A DNA stretch of 64,000 nucleotides from Symbiodinium natans (GCA_905221605.1 CAJNDS010000646.1:704730-768729), one strand, 5' to 3'; positions 1 to 11,400 are shown, counted from the stretch's first letter. The notes: generated by a model not told the origin, from the sequence alone. Numbers and translations are program-made.

Positions 1-845
1 GCCCTTCTGATGAAACCTCAAAGCGCGCACAATCATAGCTCTAAAGCGAAAGAACCAAAAACCCTAAGTCCCTAAGCGCCTAAACCGTAAACTCTAAAAC
101 CCAAAAAAATCCCTATAAAACCCTAAAAAGCCCTATAAAACCCTATAAAACCCTCAACCCTCAACCCACTAAAGTCCAACCGCTGGAGGACTTCTTCCTG
201 CCCGGTAGCCTCCGCAGCCCTCTTCGGAACCCCATCGAGCCCTGGTATCCCTACTGCCTGGAGTCAGGCAGCTAGGGTGTTTGGTTTAGGGTTTAGGGTT
301 TAGGGCCTAGGATTTAGGGTGCAGCGGGGTTTTCCGGGTTTAGTGTTGCTTCCGTGTTCGGGTCTAGTACTTCAGTGCCGAGATTCCTTGCCGTCTTGAT
401 TGCTGATTGTGGAGGGGCACCAGATTGGCAAGAGACCCTGAACCCCAATCCGAAACCCGAAGCCCTAAACCACAAGGCTTAAACCAGGCCTCTGCGATGC
501 GCAAACAGGTGATTGCACACGGCGCGGCAATGACACTGTCTCCTTCTCGCTGCCCGGTCAGGGTTTAGGATTTAGGGTTTAGGGTTGTGGGTTCTGGGTG
601 TAAGCCCTGAATGCCTTTCAGATGTTAAGCCCCAAACCCCCAACCCTAAACGCATAGGCCCGAAGCCCGAAACGCATCCAACACCCTAAACCCTGAGACC
701 CAAAATGCTTTAGGGCTCGCGGTTGTATCGCAGTAGCATATGGACTATGCTAAAGGTGGTCTGGATACGGCCATCCCTTAGCCGAGTACTGACGTTGTCG
801 TCAGGATGGCCGATGTCGACGAGGCTTCAATGCTAAAAAAAGGCT

Positions 846-1020
846 TCTGACGTGCCGAAAACCCGAAAAGGGCCGAGGCCACCCCGAACGCCAGCTTAAG
901 ACCGAGCCCTGCAACTTAATGTTGACTTCACATTAATAAACCCCCCCCCTTGGTTGATCAATCTTTTCGGCCAGGGCCTCCTCAATTGTGGTAGGATTTT
1001 CTATTAGTTTTAGTATTAGG

Positions 1021-1055
<35 letters not shown>

Positions 1056-1297
1056 TTAGTAGTCGTAACCTCAAAAATAATTAGGAACAAGCGTGATTTT
1101 ATAATTGTGGCGGCCGATATTATTGTGTTCCGGCCCCCGAGATTTTATTATTGTAGCGGGACTCACTAATGTGAAGTCAACATTAAAGGGTTTCCCTGAC
1201 CTTCAAGTAAAGAAGTGGCCTCTACGGGCCCTGACACGCCGAAGGCCCGATAAGGGCCGAGGCTACCCCATCCCCAGCTTAAACCCTAACACCGCAA
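846..1297. repeat. Direct repeat pair enclosing a 20-bp inverted repeat
   Basis: Two copies of a GC-rich segment (about 846-915 and 1229-1297) share blocks such as AAGGGCCGAGGC and CCAGCTTAA. Between and beside them is a perfect 20-bp inverted repeat, TTAATGTTGACTTCACATTA at 916-935 and its complement at 1167-1186. Each inverted-repeat arm sits directly beside a direct-repeat copy. The layout suggests a small duplicated or mobile segment of about 270 bp; no open frame explains it. Confidence 0.7.
1015..1066 (+). repeat. Trinucleotide microsatellite (AGT/CGT)n
   Basis: About 50 bases of AGT and CGT triplets with a block of four CGT units in the centre. Confidence 0.85.
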
Positions 1298-1360
1298 CCT
1301 GAAAAAACATAGAAGCAAGCATCGGAGCAAATTCATGAAAACCCTAAACCCTAATGGAGT

Positions 1361-1452
1361 ATAGTTTGGGTGGCCGGGGTGGGTTGACGGGCAACGCGAG
1401 CGCGCGGCCCGGGGTGTTTCACACCCTAGCGCGCACCCTCCCCTGACACACC
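1361..1452 (+). repeat. Dispersed repeat family E, copy 1
   Basis: Begins ATAGTTTGGGTGGCCGG, continues through GGTGGGTTGAC and an ACGCGAG block, and ends near TGACACACCC. The same order of blocks recurs at 10670-10725. The copy here carries an extra GC-rich stretch (about 1405-1440). Confidence 0.65.
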
Positions 1453-2008
1453 CTTAAACCCTATACCAAGCGGCTTGGGGCTTCTAGGGCATAAAAGGGT
1501 TAAAGACCTTAAACACTCGATCCCGCAGCCCTCAACCCCGCCTGCTGCTTCTTGGTAGGGAATTAGGGTTTAGGGGTTAGGGCTTTCTATCCCCCTCTCT
1601 CTCTCTATATACATATACATACCCTTTGAGGCATTCTATGTGTGCCAGCATAGGCGGAAGAGTAGGCCTGGGTTTAGGATTTTCGAGCCTGTAGTGTCTT
1701 GAGCAGTCAGCTGAGGCTCACCATTAGCGAACCCCCCATCGGACGCATCGAGTTTTCCAAGCAGGACGGTTTAGGGTTCCCTAAGCCCTACTAAACCCAT
1801 GGTTTCGGGTCTAGGGTTTTAGGATCCTGCACAGCCCGACTTCCCATCCCCATATGTATTTATTAAGTATTTCCCTAATTAGCTAATTATACATAATTGT
1901 ATTATAAAGACACATTCCGGGAAACCCTGCCGATATCCTTCCTGCCTATTTAAAACCTATTCCGAATTCGGGGGGTGGGGGGGGGGGTTGAGGGCTCCCA
2001 AAACCTTC

Positions 2009-2009
2009 G

Positions 2010-2042
<33 letters not shown>

Positions 2043-2055
2043 GTCTCTGTCTCTC
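2009..2055 (+). repeat. (CT)n / (GTCTCT)n microsatellite
   Basis: A pure CT run passes into three GTCTCT units. A G-run of about 15 (around 1972-1988, with one T) lies just upstream. Confidence 0.9.
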
Positions 2056-2540
2056 ATCTACACCCTAAACCCTAAATCCTAATTAAGCCGTGCCCGTGAT
2101 CCTCACTGCGCAACTTGCAGAGTAGGAGCCACCCTACAGTCTCCCTAAACAGGGGATTCGAACATCCACAAAAGCTGCCGGAGCTTCCTCCTGAATTGCT
2201 AGGAACGACAGGCTGTGTCTGGAACAAGAAGCTCGGGGAGCCTGCGGTTAATCGCCTGTACATTTGAAGCAGAACAAAGTCCTTTGAAGGATCATGGTTT
2301 CAATGAGGGTTCTGAGAACACCTAGCTGAGTTTAGGGTGCAGGATGGTTTTTCGGTTTTGGGGTTGTGGGGTATGTTCGGGGCGCAGCTGTCGAGGACCT
2401 GTGGGTGCTGGAAGGCACTGTCAGCGCAGTGGTGGTAAAGCGCACCTCGCACGGCAGTTTGCATCTCAAGGGAACCCTGCAGGACTGATTTAGACAGGCT
2501 TTCTGTGGTCAGCCTTGGGCTTGCAATCCTCTCAGTGATG

Positions 2541-2720
2541 AGTTTGGTTTGGGGGTTTGGGGGTTTAGGGGTTTAGGGGTTTAGGGTTTTAGGGGTTTAG
2601 GGGGGTTTGGGGGGTTTAGGGGTTCAGGGGTTCAGGGTTCAGGGGTTTAGGGGTTTAGGGGGTTTGGGGGGTTTAGGGGGTTTGAGGTTTTAGGGGGTGG
2701 GGGTTTGAGGTTTTGGGTTG
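2541..2720 (+). repeat. Dense G-strand heptamer/octamer array
   Basis: Units vary among TTTAGGGG, TTTGGGGG, TTCAGGGG and TTTAGGG with unit lengths of 7-9. This is one of the densest degenerate telomeric arrays in the block and shows no reading frame of interest. Confidence 0.85.
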
Positions 2721-3065
2721 CGTTTTTTTGTGAAATTCGTCCCACGATTGCCCACAGGAGCTGACAAAAAACTATGGCCAGTAAAACCCGGCAACGGCCT
2801 CACCTCGAACCTGAACCCTAAACCCGAGACCCTAAATCCTGAACCGTCAATCCCCACAAAACCGAATCCCGAACCCCTGAACCCCTAAAACCCTAAACCA
2901 TAACCCTAAACCGACAACCCCTATATACACCGTCAAGTCCAACTCACGAACCCTGAAGCCCTAACCCTAAACCCTAAACCCTAAACCGAGGTGTGGGGGG
3001 AGACTACGGCTCACTGCTGACCACGATCGAGGTCTGGTTTCCTTCCCGTGCCTGCTACGATTTTG

Positions 3066-3127
3066 CGCGGTTTAGGGTTTAGGGTTTAGGGTTCCTAAAC
3101 CCTAAACCCTGAACCCCAAACCCCAAA
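3066..3127. repeat. Head-to-head telomere-word junction
   Basis: Three G-strand heptamers (TTTAGGG) run directly into C-strand heptamers through GGGTTCCTAAACCC at 3089-3102. The orientation, G-rich strand running into C-rich strand, is that expected of a fused pair of telomere ends, although the tract is only about 60 bp. Confidence 0.75.
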
Positions 3128-4020
3128 CCGAAACATTGTGAACCCTGTAGGGTTTCATGGATTTGTGGGTTCTGACGCGGGACGCGGGACGCGGTGGGAC
3201 ACACGTAACCTCGCCTATTGTGAAGCCCTAAACCCTAAAGCCCCAAGCCCTACAGCCCTCAGCCCCGGTACGCCTCCACCAGTTCAACAGGTGGACAACA
3301 GTTCTGTGGCCGTGCAGGACACTTCCAGGGTTTCTGGTGGATTGAGGGTTTGAGGGTTTAGGGTTTAGGGGTTGAAGGGTTTAGGGTTTTAGGGTTTAGG
3401 GTTTAGGGGTTGAAGGGTTTAGCAAAAAAGGGGTTGAAGTGTTTTAGGGTATAGGGTTTAGGGGTTGAGGGATTTGGGGGGTTTTTAAGAAGTCGCGGGT
3501 TCAGGAGTTTAGGGCAGGTGCTGAAGGGTTCGTGTTGCGGGGTTTGGGGTTGAGGGGTTTACGGGCTTAGTTAGTAGGTCCTATGTTGTGAGGTCTCAGG
3601 CGCCACCGCTTACCGTAGCATAGGGGGGTTTAGGGTTTAGGGTTGAGTTTTTTGGGGGGGTTTTGGACTGAAGGAATAATCGGGGATGACAGTAGTATTA
3701 TAGGGTCCGAGAGTTCTAATTTGGGGGTGCGTTGCGGCCCCCAAACCCAAGAGACGGAATCCGAGATCTCTAACCTAAAACCCTAAAACCCTAAACCCTA
3801 AACCCTGTTGCCTAACTCTAAATCCCACAGATCTGGCTCCAAGCTTGGGAGCCCAAAGGCTGGACTCCGAAAATGGATTGAGGGTTTAAGGGTTAGGGTT
3901 GAGTCAAATTTAGGGTCCAGGATTTAAGGGTTAAAGACTATAGGGTTTGGGGTTTAGGGGTTTAGGGGTTAAGGTTTCAGGGTTCAAGGCGCTGTCACTT
4001 CTTCTGCCTTTGTGGGCCTT

Positions 4021-4089
4021 CGCTTGGGTCAGTCAAGCCGCAGTTTCCTCTTCTCTTTTCGGCCTCCGCTTGGGTCAGCCAAGCCGCAG
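4021..4089 (+). repeat. Two-copy tandem repeat, 46-bp period
   Basis: CGCTTGGGTCAGTCAAGCCG occurs at 4021 and, with one change, at 4067. It lies in a telomere-word-free stretch (about 3990-4265) that is open in frames on both strands; no family is recognised and I do not call a gene. Confidence 0.7.
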
Positions 4090-4949
4090 CAGCTTCCTCC
4101 GTGCACCCTGGCCGTTGCCTTTGGACAGCTCCCGCTTTCCTTCTGACTCGGCCTTGTACTCTCTCACAAGCAGTAGGGTTTTGGTTGTTTTGCGCAGCCC
4201 TCAGAAGCAGGAACGCGCTCAATGTGTTCCTAGAAAAGTAGTTGCTGCCTGCAACAATGAAGCTTGAGGGTTCAGGGATTTAGCGTTTAAGGCTTCAGGT
4301 TTAGGGTTTAGGGCTTTAGGGTTGAGGGTTCAAGCCAATGTCAGGGTTTCGGTCTATGCTTGTGCCCAGTGTTCTTGGTTGTTTCAGGCGTGGATGCAGA
4401 ACACCCAGACCGGGTTTAGGATTTAGGGTTTAGGGTGTTCGATGTGGGCGTTGGAGGTTTTTGTGCACGGCAGGACTTCCACTACCTGTGGCCGGGGTTT
4501 ACCCTCAGCCACATGCCTGCAGCAGGGGACTCTAAGTCCTGAGCCCTAGCCACTCGGGATTGGGTTTTGGGTTTAAGGTTTAGGATTCAGGCTTTATAGG
4601 GCCCTGAGCCCGTTTAGGGTACAAGTTTAGGTCTCCCTGAACCCCTACAACACTAAAGACCTTAAACCCTCTACACCGTAGACCCCTCAAATCTGAGCCC
4701 TCCGCCGTGTAAGTGCTATGAGTTTCTTCAAAAATGAAATAGCAGATACCTGGAATCATTGAGCTACATCATAGCCAAGACCCTAAACTCTGAACCCTAA
4801 ACCCTCAAACCCTCAATCCTAGACCCTAAACCACTGAGACTCTTGTCCAGTCTTGCCCTTAGCCCCAGAGCCCCGGCCCTCCACCTGTTGGAGAGGGTTT
4901 GGGGTTCAGGGTTTGGGTTTAGGGTTTAGGGTTTTGCCCAGGACCTCTA

Positions 4950-5032
4950 CCCAGAGAATCCAAAAAAAACTTTTTTAAGTAGTATGGTTTAGGGAGGTAT
5001 TCCTTAGTCAAGGGTTTGTGGAGTCTCTGGGT
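4950..5032. repeat. Palindromic family B-like element (variant ends)
   Basis: Ends are CCCAGAGAATCCAAAA and its near complement TGTGGAGTCTCTGGG. The interior contains the family B block GGTATTCCTTAGTCAAGG. This variant has a GAGACTCC-type end instead of the GATCTTCC end of the copies at 32-36 kb. Confidence 0.55.
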
Positions 5033-5215
5033 AAGCCCTAAACCCTCAACCCTCAGCCCTTAACCATTACCCCTAAAATCCCTAAACCTAAACCCTTGTT
5101 TGAAAACCTTCAACCCAACAAGCTGGTGGTTTAGAGTTTTGGATTTAGGGTTTTAAGGTTTAGGGTTGTTTAAGGTCCAACTTGTCGAGTCTTAACCCTA
5201 AACCCTAGTCCGAGA

Positions 5216-5323
5216 GTGAACTCCAGAAAGTTGGCACGTAGGTTTAGGATGGGTGGTTTTGGGTTTCCCTAGACTTTGACCTTAAGGGCATGAGGATATT
5301 GATGTCAGCTTTCTGGAGTTCAC
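5216..5323. repeat. Perfect 15-bp inverted repeat
   Basis: GTGAACTCCAGAAAG at 5216-5230 is matched exactly by its complement at 5309-5323, with 78 bp between. The spacer includes a telomere-like GGTTTAGGATGGG. This could be the ends of a small hairpin element. Confidence 0.7.
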
Positions 5324-7003
5324 CATAGTCCTGAAAACTCCCAGGCCTAAACTTAAACCCTCAGTCCTCCAACTACTAAGCCCTGAGCCCCAAACCCTGA
5401 ACCCTAAACCCCCTAAACCCTAAGGTTGGCTGCATGGCGATGCTCGGTCCAAAGCTTTCACGGTTGTGCTGCAGGACTTCCTGGCTTGTAGGGATGTCAA
5501 GTTTACAGGGTTTAGGGTTTAGGATCTGGGGATCTCGGGTCTGAGGGGTTTAGGGTTGAGAGTTTGGGGTCTGAGGAGGGCTGACAAGGTTGAGGGGTTC
5601 TGGGGTTCTAGGGTTTACAGGGTTTCGGGTTTAGGGATCAGGGTTTAGGGGGTTTAGAGGGTTCAGGGTTTGGGAGTCTAGGGTTCGGGTTGAGGATTTA
5701 GGGCATGCGATGGCCCAATTCCCCCAGCTGCGGGTTAGACCCTGAAGGTTAAGCTGGAAGTTTGGAAGAACCGTGAACCGAATGTTCCAATCCAAGAGAG
5801 TGAGATGTTCCTGAACCTGGTACCCTGAATGTTCAGTGAGAGTTCAACCCCTATAGCGGCTTTTAGGGCTTTGGGGAGCAACCCTAAACCCAATGTCCAC
5901 GCTATTTTCAATCCTGGATGTCGGATTTGGATTTGAAGGGTTTGAAGTTTCGGGGAGGGTTTAGGGTTGAGGGTGTCAGGTTTTTTTTTCAACTTTTCTA
6001 AACCCTAAACCCGAAACCTACAACTTGAAGGACAACAGCGTGGCTGAGCCCGACGTGGTGACTGGCTGAGTGAAGATGGGGGGGCTCTTGGATCCCTAGG
6101 CACAAAAGCTGGTTCAGGGTTCAGGGTTTAGGGATCCTAAACCCCAAACCCTTATAAATCCAAAACCTCCCAACACTCCCAACCCCCAGAAACGCCCTAA
6201 AACACCCCAAACCCCCACCCCCCCGAACCTAAAGCCCAAACCCTAAATCCTAAGCCCTTGACCCCAAACCTAAACCCAATACCTAAGCCCTAAACTCTCG
6301 GCAACCAAAACCTTCATGACGAGCATAAGAACTCGGGGGCCGGCTAAGGACTGCTAGAAACCAAAAGCTGAAGAGAGACCGCAGAGCTGGCGGTTTCAAA
6401 CAAGGGTTTTATAGGGTTGAGGGTTTAGGGTTTTAGGGTTTGGGGTTTGAGACCAGTTGCTGATCGGGCTTTGTCTGATTAGTCTTGTTCATGTGCACTG
6501 GTGCTGTCGTGGAGCGATGGTGCAGTCGCATTCCCGTCTCATGCAATAGCATAGCGCGGGTTCAAAAAAGGGTTTGGGGTTTTATGTTTTAGGGCTTAGG
6601 GTTTGAGACCTGCCCGCCCCCCACAGCCTGGCGCGCGATAGCACCCACGAGAGGCCAGGTACCTGGACTTGTTCTCCGCGGGACCAGTATCGGTCCCTTA
6701 ATAAAGTAAACTCCCAGTCATGACCCAGTCATGACGTGAAAGGTGCTGGGGCCCAACCCCTAGGCCCCCCGAGCCCTGGCTGCAGCGTCTCGGGGAGCAG
6801 GTTGGCCAGTTCAGCCTCGGCACTTGAGTTTTTGGTGACCCTTGCTGGGACCCGCCCCCCAAGGACCCTTTTTGGGATCCAGTGTTGGGCCCCCTTACTG
6901 TAGGCTCATGAGCCTCCTGACAGCCCCTAACCGTAAACAGCCTGGTCGCAGGAAAAGCCATTCAAATAATGTGAGTTTAGGCCTAAGCCCTAAAAGGAGT
7001 AGG

Positions 7004-7158
7004 TTTGGATGGCTTTGCCGCCCTTCGACGGCGTGGGGTGGGAGAAACATGTTGAAATGGCCTTCCACGATCGGGCCGTCGCTGCCCTTCGCATATTACA
7101 AGCCTTCGCGGCTATTTTGGGACCGACCATTTACAGCTTCTGCGCCAAATCACAGCAA
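7004..7158 (+). repeat. Dispersed repeat family C, copy 1
   Basis: A stretch of about 150 bp starts near TGGATGGCTTTGCCGCC, passes through GGGGTGGGAGAAA, TCGGGCCGTCGCTGCCCTTC, and ends CAGCTTCTGCGCCAAATCAC. The same succession is at 44336-44488 (+) and 54631-54780 (-). It has no persistent open frame shared between the copies. Confidence 0.75.
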
Positions 7159-8789
7159 ACCCTAAACCCAGAGCCTTGATTTTTTCGGCTTAGGGATTCA
7201 GATCCACATCGACTACAACCCTACCCCCCTACACCCTAAACCCTAAGCCCTAGACCCTAAACCCTAACCCCCCTACACCCTCAACCCTGGAGCCGCCTCC
7301 CTACACCAAAACGCTGACACCCTAGGGTTTAGGGTTTTGGGTTTAGGGTTCAGGGTGTTAGCCTAAATCCTAAAAGCTCTTGCTGAGGTACTTTCACTGC
7401 GCCTGCAGCAAGATGGACCAAACACAACATGCAAGCTGTGGATACAGGACGCACAAAGCCTGTAACCCTGCAGCAAACTACCCTAAGCCCTACTGTCCGC
7501 CCTGCTGTCCTAAACCCTACGGTCCTAAACCCTAAACCGTAAACCCTCAACCAAACTGTCCTAAGCCCTCAAGCTAACCCAACACCCCCAACTCCTTGAC
7601 CCCAAAACCCCTGACCATAAACCCTAACCCTAAACCAACTAGGGCTTGGGCTGCGGGGCTTTTCGGTGCAGAGGGCCTGGAGATTTTACTCCCACCAAGC
7701 CCCTGAACTTGACTGAAGATGAGGGTTTAGGTTTAGGGTTGAGGGTTTAGGGTTTAGGGTTTAGGGGTACCCGAAACCCTAAGCCCTGAACCCGATCGTC
7801 CCTAAAAGGAAACTGAAACCCTAAGCCCTAAGCTCTAAACTCAAAAGACAGTAAGTTGAAGGACGATGGGGATGCGGGGCAGCTGGGCTTCAGCGACCAG
7901 CGACTTGTGCTACTTGGACTTGGCACAAGGCCTTGGGGTTTAGGGTTTGCGGTTTGGGGTTTCGGGTAGACTTTCTTCTTGTGCTCCGAGCAGCATACGG
8001 TTCTTGATTGGCCCGACAAGTCCGGGTGGATTTCTTGCAGACTTGCACTGGCTTCTCCATCTCCATGCAAAGTAGGGTATTTATTAGGGTTTTGGGTGAG
8101 TGTATATAGGGTTCCTTTTCAGGATACTGGTCCCTGGTAGCCCTGGTGAGTGTGTATATTGGGTGTCCATTCGGGGATACTAGTAACATAAATGAACTGG
8201 GTTGTGGAGGATTCGGTTTCTCCCCTCATGCTAGAGGCAAACCCTAAATCCTAGAGACTTCACTCAGCCCTAAGCCCTGAACTGGAACTTCTGGCTTTCC
8301 TACTACGAGCCAAACCCCAAACCCTAAACCCTCAGCCCTAAACCCTCAGCCCTAAATCCTTAGCCCTAAACCCTCAGCCCTAAACCCTAAACCGAAAATC
8401 CTTAGTGTAGCAACGAGGCTCCCGGAGACCTCCCTGACGGGCGGCTGCCTTTTCCACGCGTGCCGGGATGGCGGCAGCGACTTTGCTTCAACCCGGGGTC
8501 GAAAGCAGGAAATCCGAGTTTAGGGCTTAGGGGGTCACACGTTGATATCTGACCGTGTGGTGGCGGGCCTGTACGTTTTAGGGCATACACGGAAAGCGCT
8601 GTAAATTACAGGACTTCGTGCGTGTGGCTGTGGAAATTGAGGGATTCGTGCTTTAGGAAATCCAGGAACTCAAACTTAGTGCACTCATTTTAGCACACCT
8701 TCCCCAAGCGATCCAGGATGTTCGCTTGGGGACCAATTGCCAGCGCCAGACCCAGCTGTAGTTGTGTCGATGAGACGCACATTGTATAA

Positions 8790-9056
8790 AATAGGCAAAA
8801 AAATGCCGCAAATAGCAGGGTTTTGGTCATGTTCGCAAAATGGCATGAACGCTTATGACAGTGCCTTGTGTGGCTGAACATCAAACTCCTCCCAACATGT
8901 TGTAAAGAGGCAAAAGCGCCGCAAATAGCAGGGTTTTGGGCATGTTCGCAAAACGGCATGAACACGTGTGACAGCGCCCGTTTTGCTGAACATCAAACAT
9001 CCTCCAGCAACATGTTGCACAAAGAGGCAAAAACGCCGTAAATAGCAGGGTTTGGG
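8790..9056 (+). repeat. Tandem repeat, about 116-bp period
   Basis: The block AGGCAAAA..GCCGCAAATAGCAGGG recurs at about 8792, 8908 and 9025, each followed (in the first two) by TTTTGG-CATGTTCGCAAAA-GGCATGAAC and a GCTGAACATCAAAC block. Two full units and the start of a third are present. Open frames on the minus strand here are by-products of the repeat. Confidence 0.85.
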
Positions 9057-9086
9057 GATGGTTAGAGTCAAATGGTCGTAACCAAT

Positions 9087-9113
9087 CCCCCCCCCCCCCC
9101 CCCCCCCCCCCCC
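9087..9113 (+). repeat. Poly-C run of 27
   Basis: A homopolymer of C followed by TCCCCGCCCC, immediately after the third unit of the 116-bp tandem repeat. Confidence 0.9.
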
Positions 9114-9197
9114 TCCCCGCCCCTCAACAGAAGAACGCTCTCTCCAGACCGGAAATTTCAAGAAAACCACACGGGCAAATAGCAACGTGTCAGGGCT

Positions 9198-9738
9198 TAG
9201 GGCTTTGGGAATTTTCTAGGGTTAGGGTTTAGGGTTTGGGGCTTAGGGCGTTGGGAATTTTCTAGGGTTTAGGGTTTAGGGCTTTGGGAATTTTCTAGGG
9301 TTTAGGGTTTGGGGCTTAGGGCTTTGGGAATTTTCGAGGGTTTAGGGTTTGGGGTTTAGGGCTTTGGGAATTTTCTAAGGTTTAGGGTTTAGGGCTTTGG
9401 GAATTTTCGAGGGTTTAGGGTTTAGGGCTTTGGGAATTTTCTAGGGTTTAGAGTTTGGGGCTTAGGGCTTTGGGAATTTTCGAGGGTACTGGGTTTAGGG
9501 CTTTGGGAATTTTCTAGGGTTTAGGGTTTGGGGCTTTGGGAATTTTCGAGGGTTTAGGGTTTAGGGCTTTGGGAATTTTCTAGGGTTTAGGGTTTGGGGC
9601 TTTGGGAATTTTCGAGGGTTTAGGGTTTAGGGCTTTGGGAGTTCTCTAGCGTTTTGGGTTAGGGCTTTGGGAGTTCTCTAGGGTGTAGGGTTTGGGGATG
9701 AGGGCTTAGGGTTTAGGTTTTGGAAATTCTCTAGGGTT
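9198..9738 (+). repeat. Minisatellite with alternating two-unit (higher-order) structure
   Basis: Fifteen units of a telomere-derived repeat, each with a GGGAATTTTC block (twelve exact, the last three decayed to GGGAGTTCTC or GGAAATTCTC). From the third unit on, the base after TTTTC alternates: units read TTTTCTAGGG, TTTTCGAGGG, TTTTCTAGGG and so on through unit twelve. Some units also include an extra GGGGCTT before AGGGCTTTGGG. The unit is the telomere word plus CTTTGGGAATTTTC. Confidence 0.9.
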
Positions 9739-10040
9739 GGGGTTTAGGGTGTTCAGGATTGAGGTTTTAGGGAATACTCTATGACTGAGCGCCTGTGAGA
9801 GAGAGAGAGGGAATACTCTACGCAAATTCTCTAGGGGATTTAGGGTTTAGGGTTCTGAAAAGGGTGTTTAGGAAGTTCACTGGCGCTTGAATTGAGGTTT
9901 ATGGATTCAGGTGTTTTGGGGTCCGTACCCCGCAGGCCCCCACCCCCAATCCCTAAACCCTCAAACCCTTAAACCTTCAACCCTACTTCTTCCCTAGAGT
10001 CTGGTCTGGAGCAAGTTATTTGGTGGGTTTACGCTAATAT

Positions 10041-10110
10041 AGACCCCAAAAGAGTAGGATCCCTTTATAATGAGGACCTCAAGAAGGCACCCTCTAATCT
10101 CGGAAACCCT
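10041..10110 (+). repeat. Dispersed repeat family G, copy 1
   Basis: Characteristic order: AGTAGGATCCCTTTATAATG, AGGACCTCAAGAAGGCACCC, CTAATCTCGGAAACCC. Related copies are at 41469-41523 on the minus strand and 55868-55933 on the plus strand. Confidence 0.7.
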
Positions 10111-10669
10111 AATGCCCTAAACCCTGCACCCCAAACTGTAAACCCTAAACCCCCATTTGGTTAATTGTTGCTCTTCAGGGGCTACCTGTGTGATAGACGG
10201 TGTAGCTTCGGTCCCCACTCGATTGGGGTTAGGGTTTAGGGTTGAGGGTAAACCCTGAACCCTAAAGCCAAAACCCAGGAACCTCTGAACCCCTGAACAC
10301 ACAACAATTCTAACCCCTTAAGCCTTCAGCTCTTCGACACAAGCCCTTAGAGTCGCTTCATGCTGGCAGTTCCACAGTACCTCGCTTGGGGGCTTAGGGT
10401 CGAGGGGTTTAGGGGTTGAGGTGTTAGTCAGGTAAGCCCGAAACCCTAAACATGGCGGGAGAGACGCCAGGTAGTGGCCGTGCCCGTGTCCGCGTTCAGG
10501 CTCGCCAGGTTTGGAAAGTGATCAAGGCGACTAAGGTTCCCCAAACCCTGCGCCCAAAATCCTGAACTCCAGCCCTAGTGGCTGAGGGGAAAAAGAGCAT
10601 AGCGAACAAGAAAGCCCCCTTAAGGGGGTTGGGGGATTGAAGCCTAAACCCTAGTTCAGAATAGTTTGG

Positions 10670-10725
10670 GTGGCCGGAGGTGGGTTGACAAGCGACGCGA
10701 GGCGCTCGCATGACACACCCGAAAC
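10670..10725 (+). repeat. Dispersed repeat family E, copy 2
   Basis: Shares ATAGTTTGGGTGGCCGG and GGTGGGTTGACRRGCRACGCG with the copy at 1361 and ends in the same TGACACACCC block, but without the GC-rich insertion seen there. Confidence 0.65.
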
Positions 10726-11269
10726 CCTAATCCCTGAACAATGCAAGCCCCAAGGTCTCTCCTAATATCGCCCAAACACCCGAAGCCCTTACGCTCCAAA
10801 GCAAAGAGCCTTGAAGCCCAAACCTCCGAAGATTCGGGGTTCCTTCTTATGGGTTCCTACCCTTCGCCCTTCCGCAGAATTAGGGTTTTGAGTTTAGGGT
10901 TGAGGGTTGAGGGCAGGGTTTTGGTTCATGGACGCAGAGCTTACGGTGGAAAGGTTTGGGGCACAAGAAGTTGGGAGTCAAGGGTCAAGGCCTAGGTTGA
11001 GATGCGTACTGTCTCTTGGGTTTAGGGTTTAGGGAGTTAAGCCCCGGGCCGGCAGTCGCTACGAGGCCTGGATGCAAAAAAAGCCCCGGGCCGAAACATT
11101 AAAGCCTCGTGCACAGGTCGTCGAATGCCTTACGCAAGAGATCCCGGCTGATGAAGGTGCCGTGCAACATCGCCTTCCGGGGAAGGGTTGCAAGTTGAGG
11201 ATACTTCAGGCTTTAAGTAGTCTTTTGAGGGTTGCGGCCTGGGGTATAGGGGAAGAGGGTGTTGGCCGT

Positions 11270-11400
11270 ATGGGGTTTAGGGTTTGGGGTTTACTAGGTA
11301 GGCCCTCGGGATGTTTTATACTTTCTCTTCTTGGGATTACAAAGGGACCCTATTTGGGAAAATTATTTTAAGAGGATTTACAGGGCCAGCCTAGGTTGAT
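11270..11400 (+). repeat. Dispersed repeat family F, copy 1
   Basis: An AT-richer stretch ends in TTTAAGAGGATTTACAGGG-CCAGCCTAGGTTGATG. The same skeleton (TTTAAGAGGAT, then a GGGCTTCTAGGGCCATCCTAG-type end) appears at 14690-14790 and, more diverged, at 45275-45360. Confidence 0.4.

Larger units (their letters stand above)
1..8785. repeat. Telomere-word mosaic, block 1
   Basis: Degenerate TTTAGGG and CCCTAAA runs alternate in strand with short unrelated pieces. Dense G-strand arrays lie near 2541-2720 and 3345-3480, dense C-strand runs near 2810-2990 and 8310-8395. Open frames here read as heptamer translations (LNPKP, GFRVWGLG types) and I support no gene. The smaller repeats found inside the block are listed separately; nothing else is recognised between them. 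Confidence 0.85.

Noticed and set aside
3947-4267. 106-codon + frame and 75-codon frame on the other strand
   Set aside because: The N-terminus translates telomere words and the middle is a 46-bp tandem duplication; no family resemblance.
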